DNA of 39,125 nucleotides from Candidatus Anaerobiospirillum pullicola. Lineage in GTDB: Bacteria > Pseudomonadota > Gammaproteobacteria > Enterobacterales > Succinivibrionaceae. The stretch covers positions 1 to 39,125 of the forward strand of contig JAHLFE010000094.1 in assembly GCA_018884035.1 (NCBI GenBank), read 5' to 3'. Both the position numbers and the translations under genes were made by a program. The notes under the pieces were generated by a model that searched no databases, was not told the DNA's origin, and saw only the letters and a program-made list of their open reading frames with translations. Below, piece by piece: positions 9,052 to 22,051 of the stretch; positions within the stretch are counted from its first letter, which is position 1, and every line of letters starts with the position of its first letter.

Positions 9052-9536
9052 GAAAAAGTCCTTGGATGAAAAAAGGAGCTCGGCGTAAGTAGCCATCAGA
9101 GCCTAACTTCTGTGCCGTCCAGCGCCTCGCAGCGCTGCAGCTGCGGCAGCGGCGGTGGCCTTACAAAGAAAAAGAAGCAGCGGCTACTGATCTCGTGCGG
9201 AGCTAAAGCAAAGCTACCTTAAGTTGTGAGGCTTAAGCTACTGCCCGTGTATCGTTGCGGCACGGGGCAAAGGCTGCTAACTTGCTGCCTTGCGGTCTTA
9301 CTGTCTTGCTGACAGGGCTGACAGTGCTGACATTGTCGGCCTTTGGCTTAAGCCTGAGAGTGTGTTTGTTCATGGCTGATGCTGTCTGAAGACAGCTCAG
9401 CGTCAGGGAGTAAAAGAAACTTGGGGGCGTAAGAGCGGCGAGGGAACACCGGCCTTATAACTACCTTAAACTACCTTAATACCTTGCAGTGAGGCTGCGC
9501 GTGGTGAGTCTTGCATCAAGATGCTTAGGGTAGTGT
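9052..9536. other. Gap between prfB and lysS
   Basis: It contains an inverted repeat GCTGTCT (9381-9387) / AGACAGC (9390-9396) extended by CTGA/TCAG, with no U-tract on either side, and a string of CTGACA-like units near 9310-9335. No open frame resembles a known protein. A promoter for lysS may lie here, but I cannot place it. Confidence 0.5.
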
Positions 9537-10644
9537 TTACAGGCCCTGCTTGAGGCTGGCCTCAATAAACTGGTCGAGGTCACCATTGAGCACCTTTTGT
9601 GTGTCACGGCACTCGACGCCTGTGCGCAGATCCTTGACGCGGGCATCATCGAGTACATAAGAGCGAATCTGGCTACCCCAGCCAATATCGTCCTTGCTGT
9701 CCTCAATAGCCTGCTGCTCACTGCGCTGCTTACGCAACTCCAGCTCATAGAGCTTAGCGCGTAACTGTTTCATCGCCTGATCGCGGTTTTGAAACTGGGA
9801 GCGCTCGTTTTGGCAGGTCACGACAATGCCTGTCGGGACGTGGGTGATACGCACTGCCGACTCGGTCTTGTTGATGTGCTGACCACCGGCTCCGGAGGAG
9901 CGAAACACATCGACGCGTAAGTCAGCGGGATTAATATCGATCTTGATATCGTGATCGACCTCTGGGTAGACAAAGGCCGAGCAAAACGAGGTATGGCGAC
10001 GGTTGTTAGAGTCAAACGGTGACTTGCGCACTAAGCGGTGGATACCGGTTTCGGTACGCAGCATGCCGTAGGCATGGGGGCCTTCAAATTTGACGGTCGC
10101 ACCCTTAATACCGGCGACATCACCCTCGGTGAGGTCGGTAATAGTGCATTTAAAGCCGTGCTTTTCACCAAATTTGATGTACATGCGCATGATCATTTCG
10201 GCCCAATCCTGCGCTTCGGTACCGCCAGAGCCGGACTGGATGTCCATATAGCAGTCACTGTTATCAAGTGGCTGGGAGAACATCCGCTCAAATTCTAAGG
10301 CGCTGATCTTCTTTTCTAAGGCCGTAAATTCGTTGAGGGCCTCTTGTTGCGCTTCATGTTGGGCCTCAGGATCGCTTTCCTCTTGGCTCATCTCATAGAG
10401 CATGGCCACGTCATCAAGCCCTTGGTCGATCTCTGCAAAGGTGGCGATGACATGCTGCAAGGTTTGCTTTTCCTTGCCTAAGGACTGAAAGCGTTCCTGA
10501 TCTGACCAGATATTAGGCTCAGAGAGCAGACCATTGACTTCCTCAAGGCGCTCTTTTTTGGCCTCTAACTCAAAGATACCCCCGTAAGGAATCAGCTCGC
10601 TCGCGGAGTTCCTGTAAGCGCGTGTTTAAAGCAATATCTAACAT
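9537..10644 (-). CDS. prfB: Peptide chain release factor 2, with programmed +1 frameshift
   Basis: RF2 reads UAA and UGA and triggers peptide release. The gene is in two frames: ATG at 10644 opens 24 codons ending at an in-frame TGA (10572-10570); a +1 shift at CTT-TGA-G continues in the frame of the remaining 344 codons, giving 368 residues (E. coli 365). The spliced protein reads [17 protein letters not shown], matching E. coli across the join. The stop-codon reader SPF is at 208-210 and the catalytic GGQ at 253-255. It should not be called a pseudogene or started downstream of the shift. The ATG has only a weak Shine-Dalgarno. lysS follows on the same strand. Confidence 0.95.
10569..10584 (-). 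promoter_or_regulatory. prfB programmed frameshift site
   Basis: On the minus strand the bases read CGG GGG TAT CTT TGA G. The internal Shine-Dalgarno-like GGGG, its short spacing to the slippery CTT and the weak UGA-G context are those of the classic RF2 autoregulatory site: low RF2 lets the ribosome pause at UGA and slip +1. Confidence 0.95.
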
Positions 10645-11856
<1,212 letters not shown>

Positions 11857-11875
11857 CAGCTGCTCATGCAGCGCC

Positions 11876-11910
11876 AAAGAAAAAGGCCCATGACGGGCCT
11901 TTTTCTTTTG
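11876..11910 (+). terminator. nadC terminator 2, strong and bidirectional
   Basis: AAAGAAAAAGGCCC (11876-11889), loop ATGAC, GGGCCTTTTTCTTT (11895-11908): a perfect 14-bp stem with A/T arms. It can end transcripts from both strands, including those from the alr side. Confidence 0.9.
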
Positions 11911-12107
11911 GGGGCGCTGCTCAAAGGAGCAGGACTGGGCTAAGAGCAGAGTAGATAAGGTAGCCACCGCAACCACCACCACCACCACTCTCGAGATAAT
12001 AGCCAGTAAGGAGCTTTGGTGCAGGGCTGACAGCGGTTACCCCGCCGCTTTTTAGCTTAGCTTAGGCAGAGATGCAGCGCTGTCCTTGAGATACTGCTGA
12101 ATGACGC

Positions 12108-13190
12108 TTACGCCTGCACTTCCATGTTGACGCGAGGCATGATGCGGCATACCAGCTCATAGGGAATGGTGCCACATAAGGAGGCAATCTTCTCTACAGG
12201 TAAACCCTGTCCCCAGAGAATAGCCTCATCACCAATCTTGTCCTTACTCTCTGGGCCTAAATCCACAAAGAGCATATCCATGCACACGTGGCCAGCCGTT
12301 GGGGCATAGCGTCCGTTAATCAGCACAGGTGCGCCATTAGGCATGGTGCGTGGGTAGCCATCGCCATAGCCAGCCGCCACAATACCTAAAATGGTGTCAT
12401 AAGGCGCTGTCCACGCCGCACCATAGCCGACACGGTCGCCCTTTTTGACCTTACGCATGGCAATGATCGAGCTCTTTAAGGTCATCACTGGCTGTAAGCC
12501 TAAATCAGGGCCGGTTTTGTCTGGGTATGGGGAAATGCCGTACATGATGATGCCAGGACGCACGTAGGCAGTGCGGGCTTGTGGCCACGAGATGATACCG
12601 GCGCTGTTGGCAAGGCAGAGATCGCCCGTAAAGTCCTGAGCCACCTCAAAGAAGTACGCAATCTGCTCTTGATTGTAGTCTTCCATGCCTGGGGTATCAG
12701 CGACGCTTAAGTGCGAGATGAGGCCAATAGGCTGGACGATCTTAGAAGATTGCTCTAAGCGCTGTTTCATCATCTGCACCTGATCGTGGGAGGCTCCTAA
12801 GCGGTGCATACCGATGTCGATCTTAAGCCACGCATGGATTGGCTTAGCAATGGCGGTGCGCTCAATGGCTTCAATTTGCTCCATGTCATGGATCGCAGTA
12901 AAGAAGCCTTGCGCGGAGATGGTAGGGATGTCCTCATCATTGAGGAAGCCCTCTAAGAGCACGACGGGCTTAGTGATGCCAGCAGCGCGTAATTCCATGG
13001 CCTCAGGTAAGCGCGCTACGGCAAAGGCATCCACTTGGTCAGTGAGTGCTTGCGCCACCGTGATCAGTCCATGGCCGTAGGCATTAGCTTTGACCACAGC
13101 AATAATTTTGGACTGTGGGGTAAAGCCTTTAATGGTGTCGATATTGGCCTTGAGAGCGGCGATGTTGATAACGGCGGTAACAGATTTCAT
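12108..13190 (-). CDS. alr: Alanine racemase, biosynthetic
   Basis: This PLP enzyme makes D-alanine for peptidoglycan. The PLP lysine is Lys34 in AVVKANAYGHG, the second catalytic residue, a Tyr, is in RVGYGAAW, and the substrate region MYGISPYP and the C-terminal ICGTIPYEL-like segment (SLCGTIPYELVCRI) are as expected. Starting at the ATG at 13190 gives 360 residues (E. coli 359); the 16-codon extension upstream has no family counterpart. No clear ribosome site is seen. It lies downstream of dnaB on the same strand, as in E. coli. Confidence 0.93.
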   Translation of the reverse strand: MKSVTAVINIAALKANIDTIKGFTPQSKIIAVVKANAYGHGLITVAQALTDQVDAFAVARLPEAMELRAAGITKPVVLLEGFLNDEDIPTISAQGFFTAIHDMEQIEAIERTAIAKPIHAWLKIDIGMHRLGASHDQVQMMKQRLEQSSKIVQPIGLISHLSVADTPGMEDYNQEQIAYFFEVAQDFTGDLCLANSAGIISWPQARTAYVRPGIIMYGISPYPDKTGPDLGLQPVMTLKSSIIAMRKVKKGDRVGYGAAWTAPYDTILGIVAAGYGDGYPRTMPNGAPVLINGRYAPTAGHVCMDMLFVDLGPESKDKIGDEAILWGQGLPVEKIASLCGTIPYELVCRIMPRVNMEVQA

Positions 13191-13677
13191 AACAAAGCAA
13201 GCAGGCGCGAGCCTTACGCTCCTCTCTGGGCGCAGCAATTACCGTGAGCAAAAGGGAAATTACGCGGAGTTCAACAGAAAAACGGCCATCATTTTACACC
13301 CAAGCTCTATCTGCCGTGACAGGGGTTGCAGACGCTCTTACGGTGGTGCATTGCGCGCAAAAGCTATGCTTCAGCTATGCTTCACGTGAAAAATGGGGCG
13401 GCCGGTATTGGGGCTGAGCTGGGGGAAGGCATACCGCGAACCTAAGAGTGAACAACGCAAATCAGAGCATTAGAAATGGGGGGCTTATCAGAGTTTGGTG
13501 GATAGAGCCTTCATACTACTCTTAGGTGGCTAACATTAAACTTCATAACCACGGTTCATGTGCTTACCTAAAGGTATGAGGCCACGTTGTTGTTGTTGCC
13601 ACCAAAACTATGAGCAGAGCCCTAAAGCGAGCAACGAGGCAGCGCCTTGAGCCTGCCATCGCTGCTCTTAGTAAGTC
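13191..13677. other. Gap between dnaB and alr
   Basis: No gene is supported. On the minus strand a 19-codon open stretch ends in PLGKHMNRGYEV and a stop near 13541; it has no start codon of its own and is too short to interpret. No convincing terminator or promoter. Confidence 0.4.
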
Positions 13678-15135
13678 TTAGTAAGCAGGGATGTCCTGAC
13701 TACCACCAACAGGGTCGTTTAACACCTGCTCGGCGTAGCCCTTGTCATAGAAGGCCGTGTACTCGCCCATAAAGGTCAGCTCAATATCTGCCGTAGCACC
13801 GTTACGGTTCTTACCAATAATCAGCAGCGCATCATGCGAGTTATCGTTTGGGCCCTCGATCTTGTTATAGACAGCTTCACGGTGCAGGAACATAATCATG
13901 TCCGCATCCTGCTCGAGGGAGCCCGATTCACGTAAGTCCGAGTTTAAAGGACGGTGGTCTTTACGGTTATCCACCTCACGGTTAAGCTGCGCTAGCGCAA
14001 TGATGGGTACTTCTAGCTCTTTGGCCAGCATCTTCAGCGAGCGAGAGATCTCACCAATCTCTAAGGTACGGTTAGCGGCCTTAGTCTGACTGCGCATCAG
14101 CTGTACGTAGTCGATCATGATGACACTTAAGCCGCCATATTCCATGCTGAGTTTACGCGCCCGTGCACGGACTTCAAGTGGCGTGATATCGCTGCTGTCA
14201 TCAATAAAGAGCTTGTCGCGGTTGGTGCCATTGACGTTTTCAGCCAAGAGCTTGACCTTACGCACCATGTCCATCCACTGCTCATTCTCAACGCGGCCCG
14301 CACGCATCTCGGACATGCTGACGCGCCCAAAGGTCGCCAGCATACGCAGCACCAGTTGCTCCGTCGGCATTTCCAAAGAGAAGACCAGCGCAGGCTTGTG
14401 GACGTTTGGATTCATCGCGATGTTGGTCACGATGTTCATGGCAAAGGAGGTTTTACCTACCGAAGGACGGGCCGCAATAATGTTGAGACTGCCTGGCTGT
14501 AAGCCTTGCGTCAGCGCGTCTAACTCCGAAAAGCCTGTCGGTACGCCTGTTTGCATATCCGGATCGTCGCTGTGCATCTTCATCATCAGACTAACAGCAG
14601 CGGCAATCACCGGTTGCGGGCCATCACTAAACTGGCCTTGCTCTTCTACGAGCTTAAAGATACGTCCGGAGGCCTCGTCGTAGATTTCCTTAATCGACCG
14701 GCCCTCTGGACTGTAGCACATGTCGATAATGCCTTCGCTGACCGCAATCATGGCACGGCGCTTGGCTTTGGTGCGCACAATATTGGCGTACTCAATAACC
14801 GAGGCCGATGGCGGGCCACTGTTGGCAATTAAGGCCGCGAGGTAACGGGTGCCACCAGCTTTTTCGAGCAGGCCGTCAGTCTCAAGCTGGTCACCTAAGA
14901 CGGTTGCATTAAAGTCTTCAGAGGTCGCCGAGCGCTTTAAGATCGCCTCATAAATGCAGCGATTGCGGGCCGAGGCAAATTCATCAGGAGATAAGGCACC
15001 AATGGTTTCTGCGATTTGGGAGAGCAGAGAGCCATCTTGCATCAGGCCGCCTAAAACGAGGCGTTCTGCATCGAGATCCGTTGGTGGCTCACGATGTTCA
15101 ATGTCAGTATTAGCGTCAGTAAGACCGTCAGCCAT
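13678..15135 (-). CDS. dnaB: Replicative DNA helicase DnaB
   Basis: DnaB is the hexameric 5'-3' helicase of the replication fork. It has an N-terminal DnaG-interacting helical domain (about 20-120), a linker helix, and the RecA-like domain with Walker A ARPSVGKTS at 222-230, Walker B in VIMIDYVQLM, and the conserved LAQLNREVDNR and DLRESGSLEQDADMIMF segments. The ATG at 15135 is chosen because GAGG stands 6 bases before it; the longer frame starts 12 codons earlier without one. This gives 485 residues (E. coli 471). There is no intein. Confidence 0.95.
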   Translation of the reverse strand: MADGLTDANTDIEHREPPTDLDAERLVLGGLMQDGSLLSQIAETIGALSPDEFASARNRCIYEAILKRSATSEDFNATVLGDQLETDGLLEKAGGTRYLAALIANSGPPSASVIEYANIVRTKAKRRAMIAVSEGIIDMCYSPEGRSIKEIYDEASGRIFKLVEEQGQFSDGPQPVIAAAVSLMMKMHSDDPDMQTGVPTGFSELDALTQGLQPGSLNIIAARPSVGKTSFAMNIVTNIAMNPNVHKPALVFSLEMPTEQLVLRMLATFGRVSMSEMRAGRVENEQWMDMVRKVKLLAENVNGTNRDKLFIDDSSDITPLEVRARARKLSMEYGGLSVIMIDYVQLMRSQTKAANRTLEIGEISRSLKMLAKELEVPIIALAQLNREVDNRKDHRPLNSDLRESGSLEQDADMIMFLHREAVYNKIEGPNDNSHDALLIIGKNRNGATADIELTFMGEYTAFYDKGYAEQVLNDPVGGSQDIPAY

Positions 15136-15805
15136 ACCTACCCTCACCTTTTCCCAAAACCAACCAAACACAGGACTTTGCTCGTCTGCCGCGCGGTGCC
15201 CAGAAGAGAGCTTGAAGGCGCCCTAGCTTAAGAGCAGCAAGGCTCCAGCGCCAAGTGCCAAGCGCCGCAACATGCTGCCTAGCACAAGGCAGCACGCCTT
15301 GTCTTAGTACGCGGTAGCGCTTAGAGCGGAGCGAACCTGAACGCTCGCTGTAGCCTCATAATCATAGCAAGATCTCACCGCTGCGCGTTGCTGAAAAAGT
15401 TGCTGCATTCCACCAACGCGATGGCTACGTGCTTAGCGCATCAAACTTTTTTCTTCAGTGTACGCATCAGCTGCCCAGAGGCCTTTTGTACGCCATTCTT
15501 TTGCTGCAATTGCTTTGCAGTATTTTGCAAAGCTCATATATAGGCGCATCTTATCGCGCTAAGCCCGTCATTAAGCCAGAGCTCTTTTGCAGTATTTGCT
15601 GCAAAAAATGAAAATCATACTGCTCTGCGACTGTTGACGGCATGCGCGGCGGTAAGTCCCTTTGCTCTGGCAGCACTTAAGACGCACAGAGTGGGCACAC
15701 CAAGTCTACAGTGAGATTAGCAGTAGTCAGAAGAGAGGAAGATGCAGAAAAGTAAGGAAGTAAGAAGAGGAAAGGAGAAAGAAGGGAAGGGGATAAAAGC
15801 AGAGA
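15136..15805. other. Gap between dnaB and tRNA-Arg, with a purine/pyrimidine-skewed tract
   Basis: No gene is supported; the short frames look accidental. About 15728-15805 is almost pure A/G on the plus strand, so RNA reading out of tRNA-Arg on the minus strand would be C/U-rich and G-poor, the composition favoured by Rho. No hairpin terminator follows the tRNA. Confidence 0.5.
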
Positions 15806-15882
15806 TGGCGCACCCGGAGAGATTCGAACTCCCGACCGATCGGTTCGTAGCCGATTACTCTATCCAGCTGAGCTACGGGTGC
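15806..15882 (-). tRNA. tRNA-Arg (anticodon ACG)
   Basis: The minus strand folds into a full 77-base cloverleaf: acceptor GCACCCG/CGGGTGC, D-arm GTAGCTCAGCTGGATAGAG, anticodon loop CTACGAA (ACG, read as inosine-CG), T-loop TTCGAAT, discriminator G and encoded CCA. It resembles E. coli tRNA-Arg2 of the argV cluster. It lies 35 bases downstream of tRNA-Ser and is almost certainly co-transcribed. Confidence 0.97.
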
Positions 15883-15917
15883 GCAGTCATTTGCTACTGC
15901 ATGCAGTCACAGTGTGA

Positions 15918-16012
15918 TGGCGGAGAGAAAGGGATTCGAACCCTCGATACGATTTTTATAGTCGTATGCTCCCTTAGCAGGGGAGTACCTTCAGCCACTC
16001 GGTCATCTCTCC
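15918..16012 (-). tRNA. tRNA-Ser (anticodon GCU)
   Basis: This 95-base class II tRNA has acceptor GGAGAGA/TCTCTCC, anticodon stem CTCCC/GGGAG around loop CTGCTAA (GCU, reading AGC/AGU), a long variable arm ATACGACTATAAAAATCGTAT, T-loop TTCGAAT, discriminator G and encoded CCA. It is the counterpart of E. coli serV and, as there, stands before an Arg-ACG tRNA and after csrA. Confidence 0.97.
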
Positions 16013-16028
16013 GCGACTGTGTGGCGGC

Positions 16029-16057
16029 ATTATCTTAGTTTTGCCTACCCTTGTCAA
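16029..16057 (-). promoter_or_regulatory. Sigma-70 promoter of the tRNA-Ser/tRNA-Arg unit
   Basis: On the minus strand, TTGACA (16057-16052), a 17-base spacer and GATAAT (16034-16029) are followed by the GC-rich GCCGCC, a stringent-type discriminator. The mature tRNA-Ser begins 17 bases beyond the -10. This is the best promoter in the window. Confidence 0.9.
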
Positions 16058-16253
16058 CACTTTTTTACAAAAAGGTGAAATTTAGCCTAAGCTGGTAGTA
16101 AAAGCCCATGTCTATGGGCATCTTTGGGGGTGGCACTGGGATACCAGTAGCGGCCATGAGAGCAGAGCACAGTACAGCTTCAAGTGGGCTGGGCTAACCT
16201 CTTTTAGGTAGTGGTCTGCATGGCCGCCGTCTTATTGGTCGTGCTGCTTACAC

Positions 16254-17946
<1,693 letters not shown>

Positions 17947-17972
<26 letters not shown>

Positions 17973-18277
17973 TCAGGCTATTGCCACAGCTAAAGGCGCG
18001 TGAGTAGTGTAATCGCCACTGCAAGGCATTACTGATGGTGAGGACTCCTTGCTCTGGTGGATTTGTCAGACTCTCATTAGCCAAATCTTGGAGTACGATC
18101 TCATCGCCAGGGAGGTTCCTGTCTTGGAGGTAGCCAACAATATCTTCGTGGTTTGCTCCCTCTGCGACCATGGTACGCAGGTGTGTGGTGAGCGTGCCGC
18201 TCCTAGCTGATAAGAGCACTGAACTCCTGCGCAGAGGAAATGAGATCAGCAATCGTTAAGGTCGGTAACATTAACAT
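17947..18277 (-). pseudogene. Broken partner gene of the methyltransferase, possibly a restriction endonuclease remnant
   Basis: An ATG at 18277 or 18271, with AGAGGG just upstream, opens a 24-codon frame (MLMLPTLTIADLISSAQEF...) that stops at TAG 18205-18203. Another frame then runs to a TAA at 17949-17947 and ends in PPEQGVLTISNALQWRLHYS and about 20 more residues. Together they look like the N-terminal start and C-terminal end of one protein with a frameshift and possibly a lost middle. The 26-base overlap with the methyltransferase is typical of a restriction-modification operon. The C-terminal part recalls type II endonucleases paired with such methylases, but that is from memory only. 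The alternative is a small intact protein of 101 residues starting at TTG 18252. Confidence 0.5.
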
Positions 18278-18335
18278 CCCTCTACTGTATCTTAGCGGTG
18301 GCTTGCCAATGGAATCTTGCTTCACACCATAACAA

Positions 18336-18371
18336 AACAGGGGAAGCCATGTCACCACAGCTTCCCCTGTT
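18336..18371 (-). terminator. Intrinsic terminator of alaS-csrA
   Basis: AACAGGGGAAGC (18336-18347) pairs perfectly with GCTTCCCCTGTT (18360-18371). On the minus strand the stem ends in CTGTTTTGTTA, a fair U-tract, 56 bases after the csrA stop. Confidence 0.85.
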
Positions 18372-18426
18372 CAGTACGCTCAGTTGCGCGCCCTTACTCT
18401 TGTCTGCGCGGCTTTAGCGGCAGCTT

Positions 18427-18666
18427 CTATTGCTCGTCCTTTTCACTAGGTGCACAAGCCTTAGCCTCAGAGTCGAGCTCTGTAGCTGCCTCTTCTTCCT
18501 TAGCCTCATCCTGCTCTTGCAAAAAGAGGCTGTCGCGTAACACCGTATATTTCGCCGGTGCCTCAATGCCTAAGCGTACCTTGTTCGACCTCAGGTCGAT
18601 AATGCTGATAGTAATATCCCTTCCGATATGCAGTTTGTCACCTTTCTTCTGGGATATTACCAGCAT
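18427..18666 (-). CDS. csrA: Carbon storage regulator CsrA, with acidic tail
   Basis: CsrA is a dimeric RNA-binding protein that blocks translation by binding GGA motifs. The core (MLVISQKKGDKLHIG ... VRLGIEAPAKYTVLRDSLF) matches over about 50 residues. The ATG directly abuts the alaS stop, with AGGAG inside the alaS end, so translation is coupled; alaS-csrA is the E. coli order. Odd: in the first strand E. coli L4-T-R6-R7 is I4-S-Q6-K7, so the important RNA-binding R6 is Gln, while the equivalent of R44 is kept (VLRD). A 28-residue Glu/Ala/Asp tail extends the protein to 79 residues against 61. Confidence 0.92.
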   Translation of the reverse strand: MLVISQKKGDKLHIGRDITISIIDLRSNKVRLGIEAPAKYTVLRDSLFLQEQDEAKEEEAATELDSEAKACAPSEKDEQ

Positions 18667-21297
18667 TTATAAGCGCTCCTGCAGGTATGGCACTACGGAC
18701 GCAATCGCGTCATCTAAGCCAGCCTTGTTGGTACCGCCAGCCTGAGCAACGTATGGACGGCCACCGCCCTTGCCTCCAACATAAGCAGCAACAGCGTTTA
18801 CCAGCTCGTTGGCTGGCACCTTAGCCGTTAAGTCTGGAGACACAGCCGCAATTAAGCTGACCTTGTCCTCGTGCTCTTCAGGCGATCCTAACACGACCAC
18901 GCAGCTCTTTAAGGTGTGCACCAGCTCGTCAGCAGCTAAGCGTAACTCACGCTTGCTGTAGCCATCGGTCTTGGCCGCAATCACCTTCACGCCATTAATC
19001 TCTTGGGCCGAGTGCGTTAAGTTGACACAATCTAAGTGCACCAGCTTCTCCTTTAAGAGCATGTTCTCATGCTCAATGGAGTTGGTGTGCTCGATCATGA
19101 ACTTCATGCGATCGACAATGCTGAAGTTGTCGACCTTTAAGATGTTGCAGGCTTGAGCCACGACGCGACTAATAGTCTGCTGATACTCAATCGCGCTAGG
19201 GCCAGTCATGGCCTCAATACGACGAATACCAGAGGCAATAGCCTCATCAGAGACAATGAGGAAGTAGCCTAAGTCACCAGTACGGTGAGCGTGCGTACCG
19301 CCACACAGCTCCTTGGAGAATGGCCCCATGGATACTACACGGACTTCGCCTTCGTACTTTTCATTGAATAAGGCCATAGCACCAGTTGCCTTGGCCGCAT
19401 CAAGATCCATTACGTCGGTGCAGATTGGCACGTTGTCGCAAATGTACTCATTGACAAGGGCCACCACTTGCTGCCGCTCTTGCGTCGACAGTGGGTGCGG
19501 GTGCGAGAAGTCAAAGCGTAAGCGCTCTGGGCCAACCGAGGAGCCCTTCTGCATGACGTGATCGCCTAAGACTTCACGTAAAGCGGAGTGCAGTAAGTGC
19601 GTAGCCGAGTGGTTAGCAGCAATGCGCTTGCGGCGCTTGGCATCGACCAGAGCCTCGCACTCGTCACCTACCTTAAACTCGCCTAACTCCACACGACCGA
19701 TGTGGATAATGGCCTTACCCACATACTTGGTGTTCTCGACGATAAAGAGGTTGTGACCGCAGCGGATCTCACCGGTATCACCGATCTGACCACCCTTCTC
19801 CGCATAGAATGGCGACTTCTCTAAGACGATGACGGCCTGCTCGTCGGTTAACACCTCGTCGCATGGCTCAATACCCTTGAATAGGGCAATGATCTTGGCC
19901 TGATCAGAGGTCTTATCGTAGCCAGTAAACTCGGTCTCGACGTTAATCTTCAGCTCTTGGTTGTAATCAAGACCAAAGGTCGAAGCGGACTTGGCACGAG
20001 CGCGTTGCTTGGCCATTTCGCTTTCAAAGCCATCCATGTCGACGACATAGCCACGATCACGCACCACGTCTTGCGTCAGGTCAGCAGGGAAGCCGTAGGT
20101 GTCGTAGAGCTTAAAGACCACCTCACCTGGGATGGTACGCTCGGCACCTAACTTCTCAAGCTCCTTGTCTAAAAGCGCTAAGCCACGGTCTAAGGTGTTT
20201 AAGAACTGCTCTTCTTCCTTCTTTAAGGTGCGCTCAATTAAAGCTTGCTGCTCGATAAGCTCTGGGTAAGCCTTACCCATGAGTTCGACGAGCTTAGCGA
20301 CCACCTTGTAGAAGAAGACTTCCTTGGCACCTAAGAGACGGCCATGACGCACCGCACGGCGGATGATACGACGTAACACATAGCCACGGCCCTCATTGGA
20401 TGGCAGCACACCATCAGCAATTAAGAACGAGCACGAGCGAATGTGGTCGGAAATCACGCGCAGAGACTTGGAGGACTTATCGCTGACGTTCAGGATCTCA
20501 GCGACGTTGTCGATGAGCGCACGGAAGAGATCGATATCGTAGTTCGAGTGCACACCCTGCAGCACAGCAGCGATACGCTCAAGGCCCAAGCCATTGTCGA
20601 TCATTGGCTTGCCTAATGGCTCGAAGGTACCATCAGCTTGACGGTTGTACTGCATGAACACGATGTTCCAGATCTCGATGAAGCGATCGCCGTCTTCATC
20701 AGGTGATCCTGGAGGGCCGCCCCAGATCTCTGGACCATGGTCGTAGAAGATTTCCGAGCATGGGCCGCATGGGCCGGTATCGCCCATCTGCCAGAAGTTA
20801 TCGGAGTTGTAGCGACCACCCTTGTTATCACCGATACGGACGATCTTGTCCGCTGGCAGGCCGATGATATTGTGCCAGACGTCGTAAGCTTCGTCGTCTT
20901 CGGCGTAGACCGTGACCATTAAGGACTCTTTAGGTAACTTAAAGCCCTCAGTGAGCAGAGTCCAAGCGTAGGTGATAGCCTCTTTCTTGAAATAGCCGCC
21001 AAAGCTAAAGTTGCCCAGCATCTCAAAGAAAGTGTGGTGGCGGGCGGTGTAGCCCACGTTGTCGAGATCGTTTTGCTTACCACCAGCGCGCACGCACTTT
21101 TGAGCGGTGGTGGCGTTGATGTAAGGGCGTCTCTCTTTACCAAGATAGACATCCTTGAACTGGTTCATACCAGCGTTGGTAAAGAGCAAGGTAGGATCGT
21201 TGTACGGCACCAGCGAGCTAGAGCGCACGATCTCGTGGCCGTGATCCTTAAAGAAATTGAGATACGTAGAGCGTATCTCATCGGTCGTCATATACAT
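18667..21297 (-). CDS. alaS: Alanyl-tRNA synthetase
   Basis: It charges and edits Ala-tRNA. Domains run: class II core ([24 protein letters not shown]), tRNA-recognition region, editing domain with the zinc/active-site motifs NHSATHLLH and [13 protein letters not shown], and the C-Ala oligomerisation domain ending in [15 protein letters not shown]. From the ATG at 21297 (GAG 7 bases upstream) it has 876 residues, equal to E. coli; an ATG two codons later is also possible. The longer hydrophobic N-terminus from 21339 is not family-like. csrA follows without a gap. recA is not adjacent, unlike E. coli. Confidence 0.96.
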   Translation of the reverse strand: MYMTTDEIRSTYLNFFKDHGHEIVRSSSLVPYNDPTLLFTNAGMNQFKDVYLGKERRPYINATTAQKCVRAGGKQNDLDNVGYTARHHTFFEMLGNFSFGGYFKKEAITYAWTLLTEGFKLPKESLMVTVYAEDDEAYDVWHNIIGLPADKIVRIGDNKGGRYNSDNFWQMGDTGPCGPCSEIFYDHGPEIWGGPPGSPDEDGDRFIEIWNIVFMQYNRQADGTFEPLGKPMIDNGLGLERIAAVLQGVHSNYDIDLFRALIDNVAEILNVSDKSSKSLRVISDHIRSCSFLIADGVLPSNEGRGYVLRRIIRRAVRHGRLLGAKEVFFYKVVAKLVELMGKAYPELIEQQALIERTLKKEEEQFLNTLDRGLALLDKELEKLGAERTIPGEVVFKLYDTYGFPADLTQDVVRDRGYVVDMDGFESEMAKQRARAKSASTFGLDYNQELKINVETEFTGYDKTSDQAKIIALFKGIEPCDEVLTDEQAVIVLEKSPFYAEKGGQIGDTGEIRCGHNLFIVENTKYVGKAIIHIGRVELGEFKVGDECEALVDAKRRKRIAANHSATHLLHSALREVLGDHVMQKGSSVGPERLRFDFSHPHPLSTQERQQVVALVNEYICDNVPICTDVMDLDAAKATGAMALFNEKYEGEVRVVSMGPFSKELCGGTHAHRTGDLGYFLIVSDEAIASGIRRIEAMTGPSAIEYQQTISRVVAQACNILKVDNFSIVDRMKFMIEHTNSIEHENMLLKEKLVHLDCVNLTHSAQEINGVKVIAAKTDGYSKRELRLAADELVHTLKSCVVVLGSPEEHEDKVSLIAAVSPDLTAKVPANELVNAVAAYVGGKGGGRPYVAQAGGTNKAGLDDAIASVVPYLQERL

Positions 21298-21364
21298 GAG
21301 AAAACTCAAAAAAATCAGGAGTCTAAGTGGCAACCTCAAGAGGCGGCGCCTAGGCTAGCCTGCC

Positions 21365-21370
21365 ATTATA
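21365..21370 (-). promoter_or_regulatory. Probable -10 element for alaS
   Basis: A perfect TATAAT on the minus strand, about 68 bases before the alaS start. The -35 region is poor (CAATGG at 17 bases), so the strength is uncertain. Confidence 0.45.
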
Positions 21371-22051
21371 CACCCCTTTAGGCAGGGCCATTGTTTTGGG
21401 CGGGTGTAAAGCAGATGTACAAGCTGTTTTGCGTGGTAAGTTGGTAGTAAGAGCCGTTATTGCCAGAGCAGGGTGCAATTGCTCTTAAGCAATACGCTGC
21501 CAAAGCGCCGCAGCGGGCTCAGGCGAGGGGATGATGGTGCTTTGCTGTGCGGAGCGAGCGGTACTGTGCGGTGAAGGGCGGTGCGCTAAGCTACGCGGGC
21601 GCTGCAAAAGCATTTAGGTACAAGCGCGGCCAAAAGGTAGGGGCACCCAGCAACAAGAGGTGAACTCTGGAGGTAGGAGAAGGCAGGCAGGCTGGCTGGC
21701 TGGCGAGAGCACGTTCCCCTTGTGTGAGTAAAGCTACTGGCCATTAACCTACCATAGAGGTGCGTCGCGGTAGCGACGCTTGCTGCCCCATATCAGGTTT
21801 CTGCATCAAGGGCCTTAAACTCACATAAAATGCCGATTTTAAGCCCATAACATAGGGGCAAACCCTCTCAGTCTGGCAAGTTCCAAGGTAGAAAGAAGTG
21901 CAGCTTGGGCACAGTGAGTGCGGTTGAGGGGCAAAATGCCACACAGCGCCTGATGCTGTCAGCAACGGGACAGTAAGGAGGGCATAGGGGGAGGGAGTGA
22001 GTAAGAATTGAGTAAGGAGTGTAAGCTGATAACGGATCTTGATGGGGGTAG
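21371..22051. other. Gap between plsC and alaS, nothing recognised
   Basis: About 680 bases without a credible gene. A 73-codon minus-strand frame at 21744-21965 has no start signal or recognisable family. Around 21680-21705 a short GGCT repeat occurs. I see no terminator of the usual form for plsC. Confidence 0.4.

Noticed and set aside
9381..9396. Inverted repeat upstream of lysS as a terminator for prfB
   Set aside because: The loop is only two bases and there is no U-tract on either strand.
9537..10460. prfB as a truncated gene or pseudogene
   Set aside because: The missing 61 residues are upstream across a canonical programmed frameshift site.
21744..21965. 73-codon minus-strand frame between plsC and alaS
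   Set aside because: No start signal, atypical composition and no recognised family.
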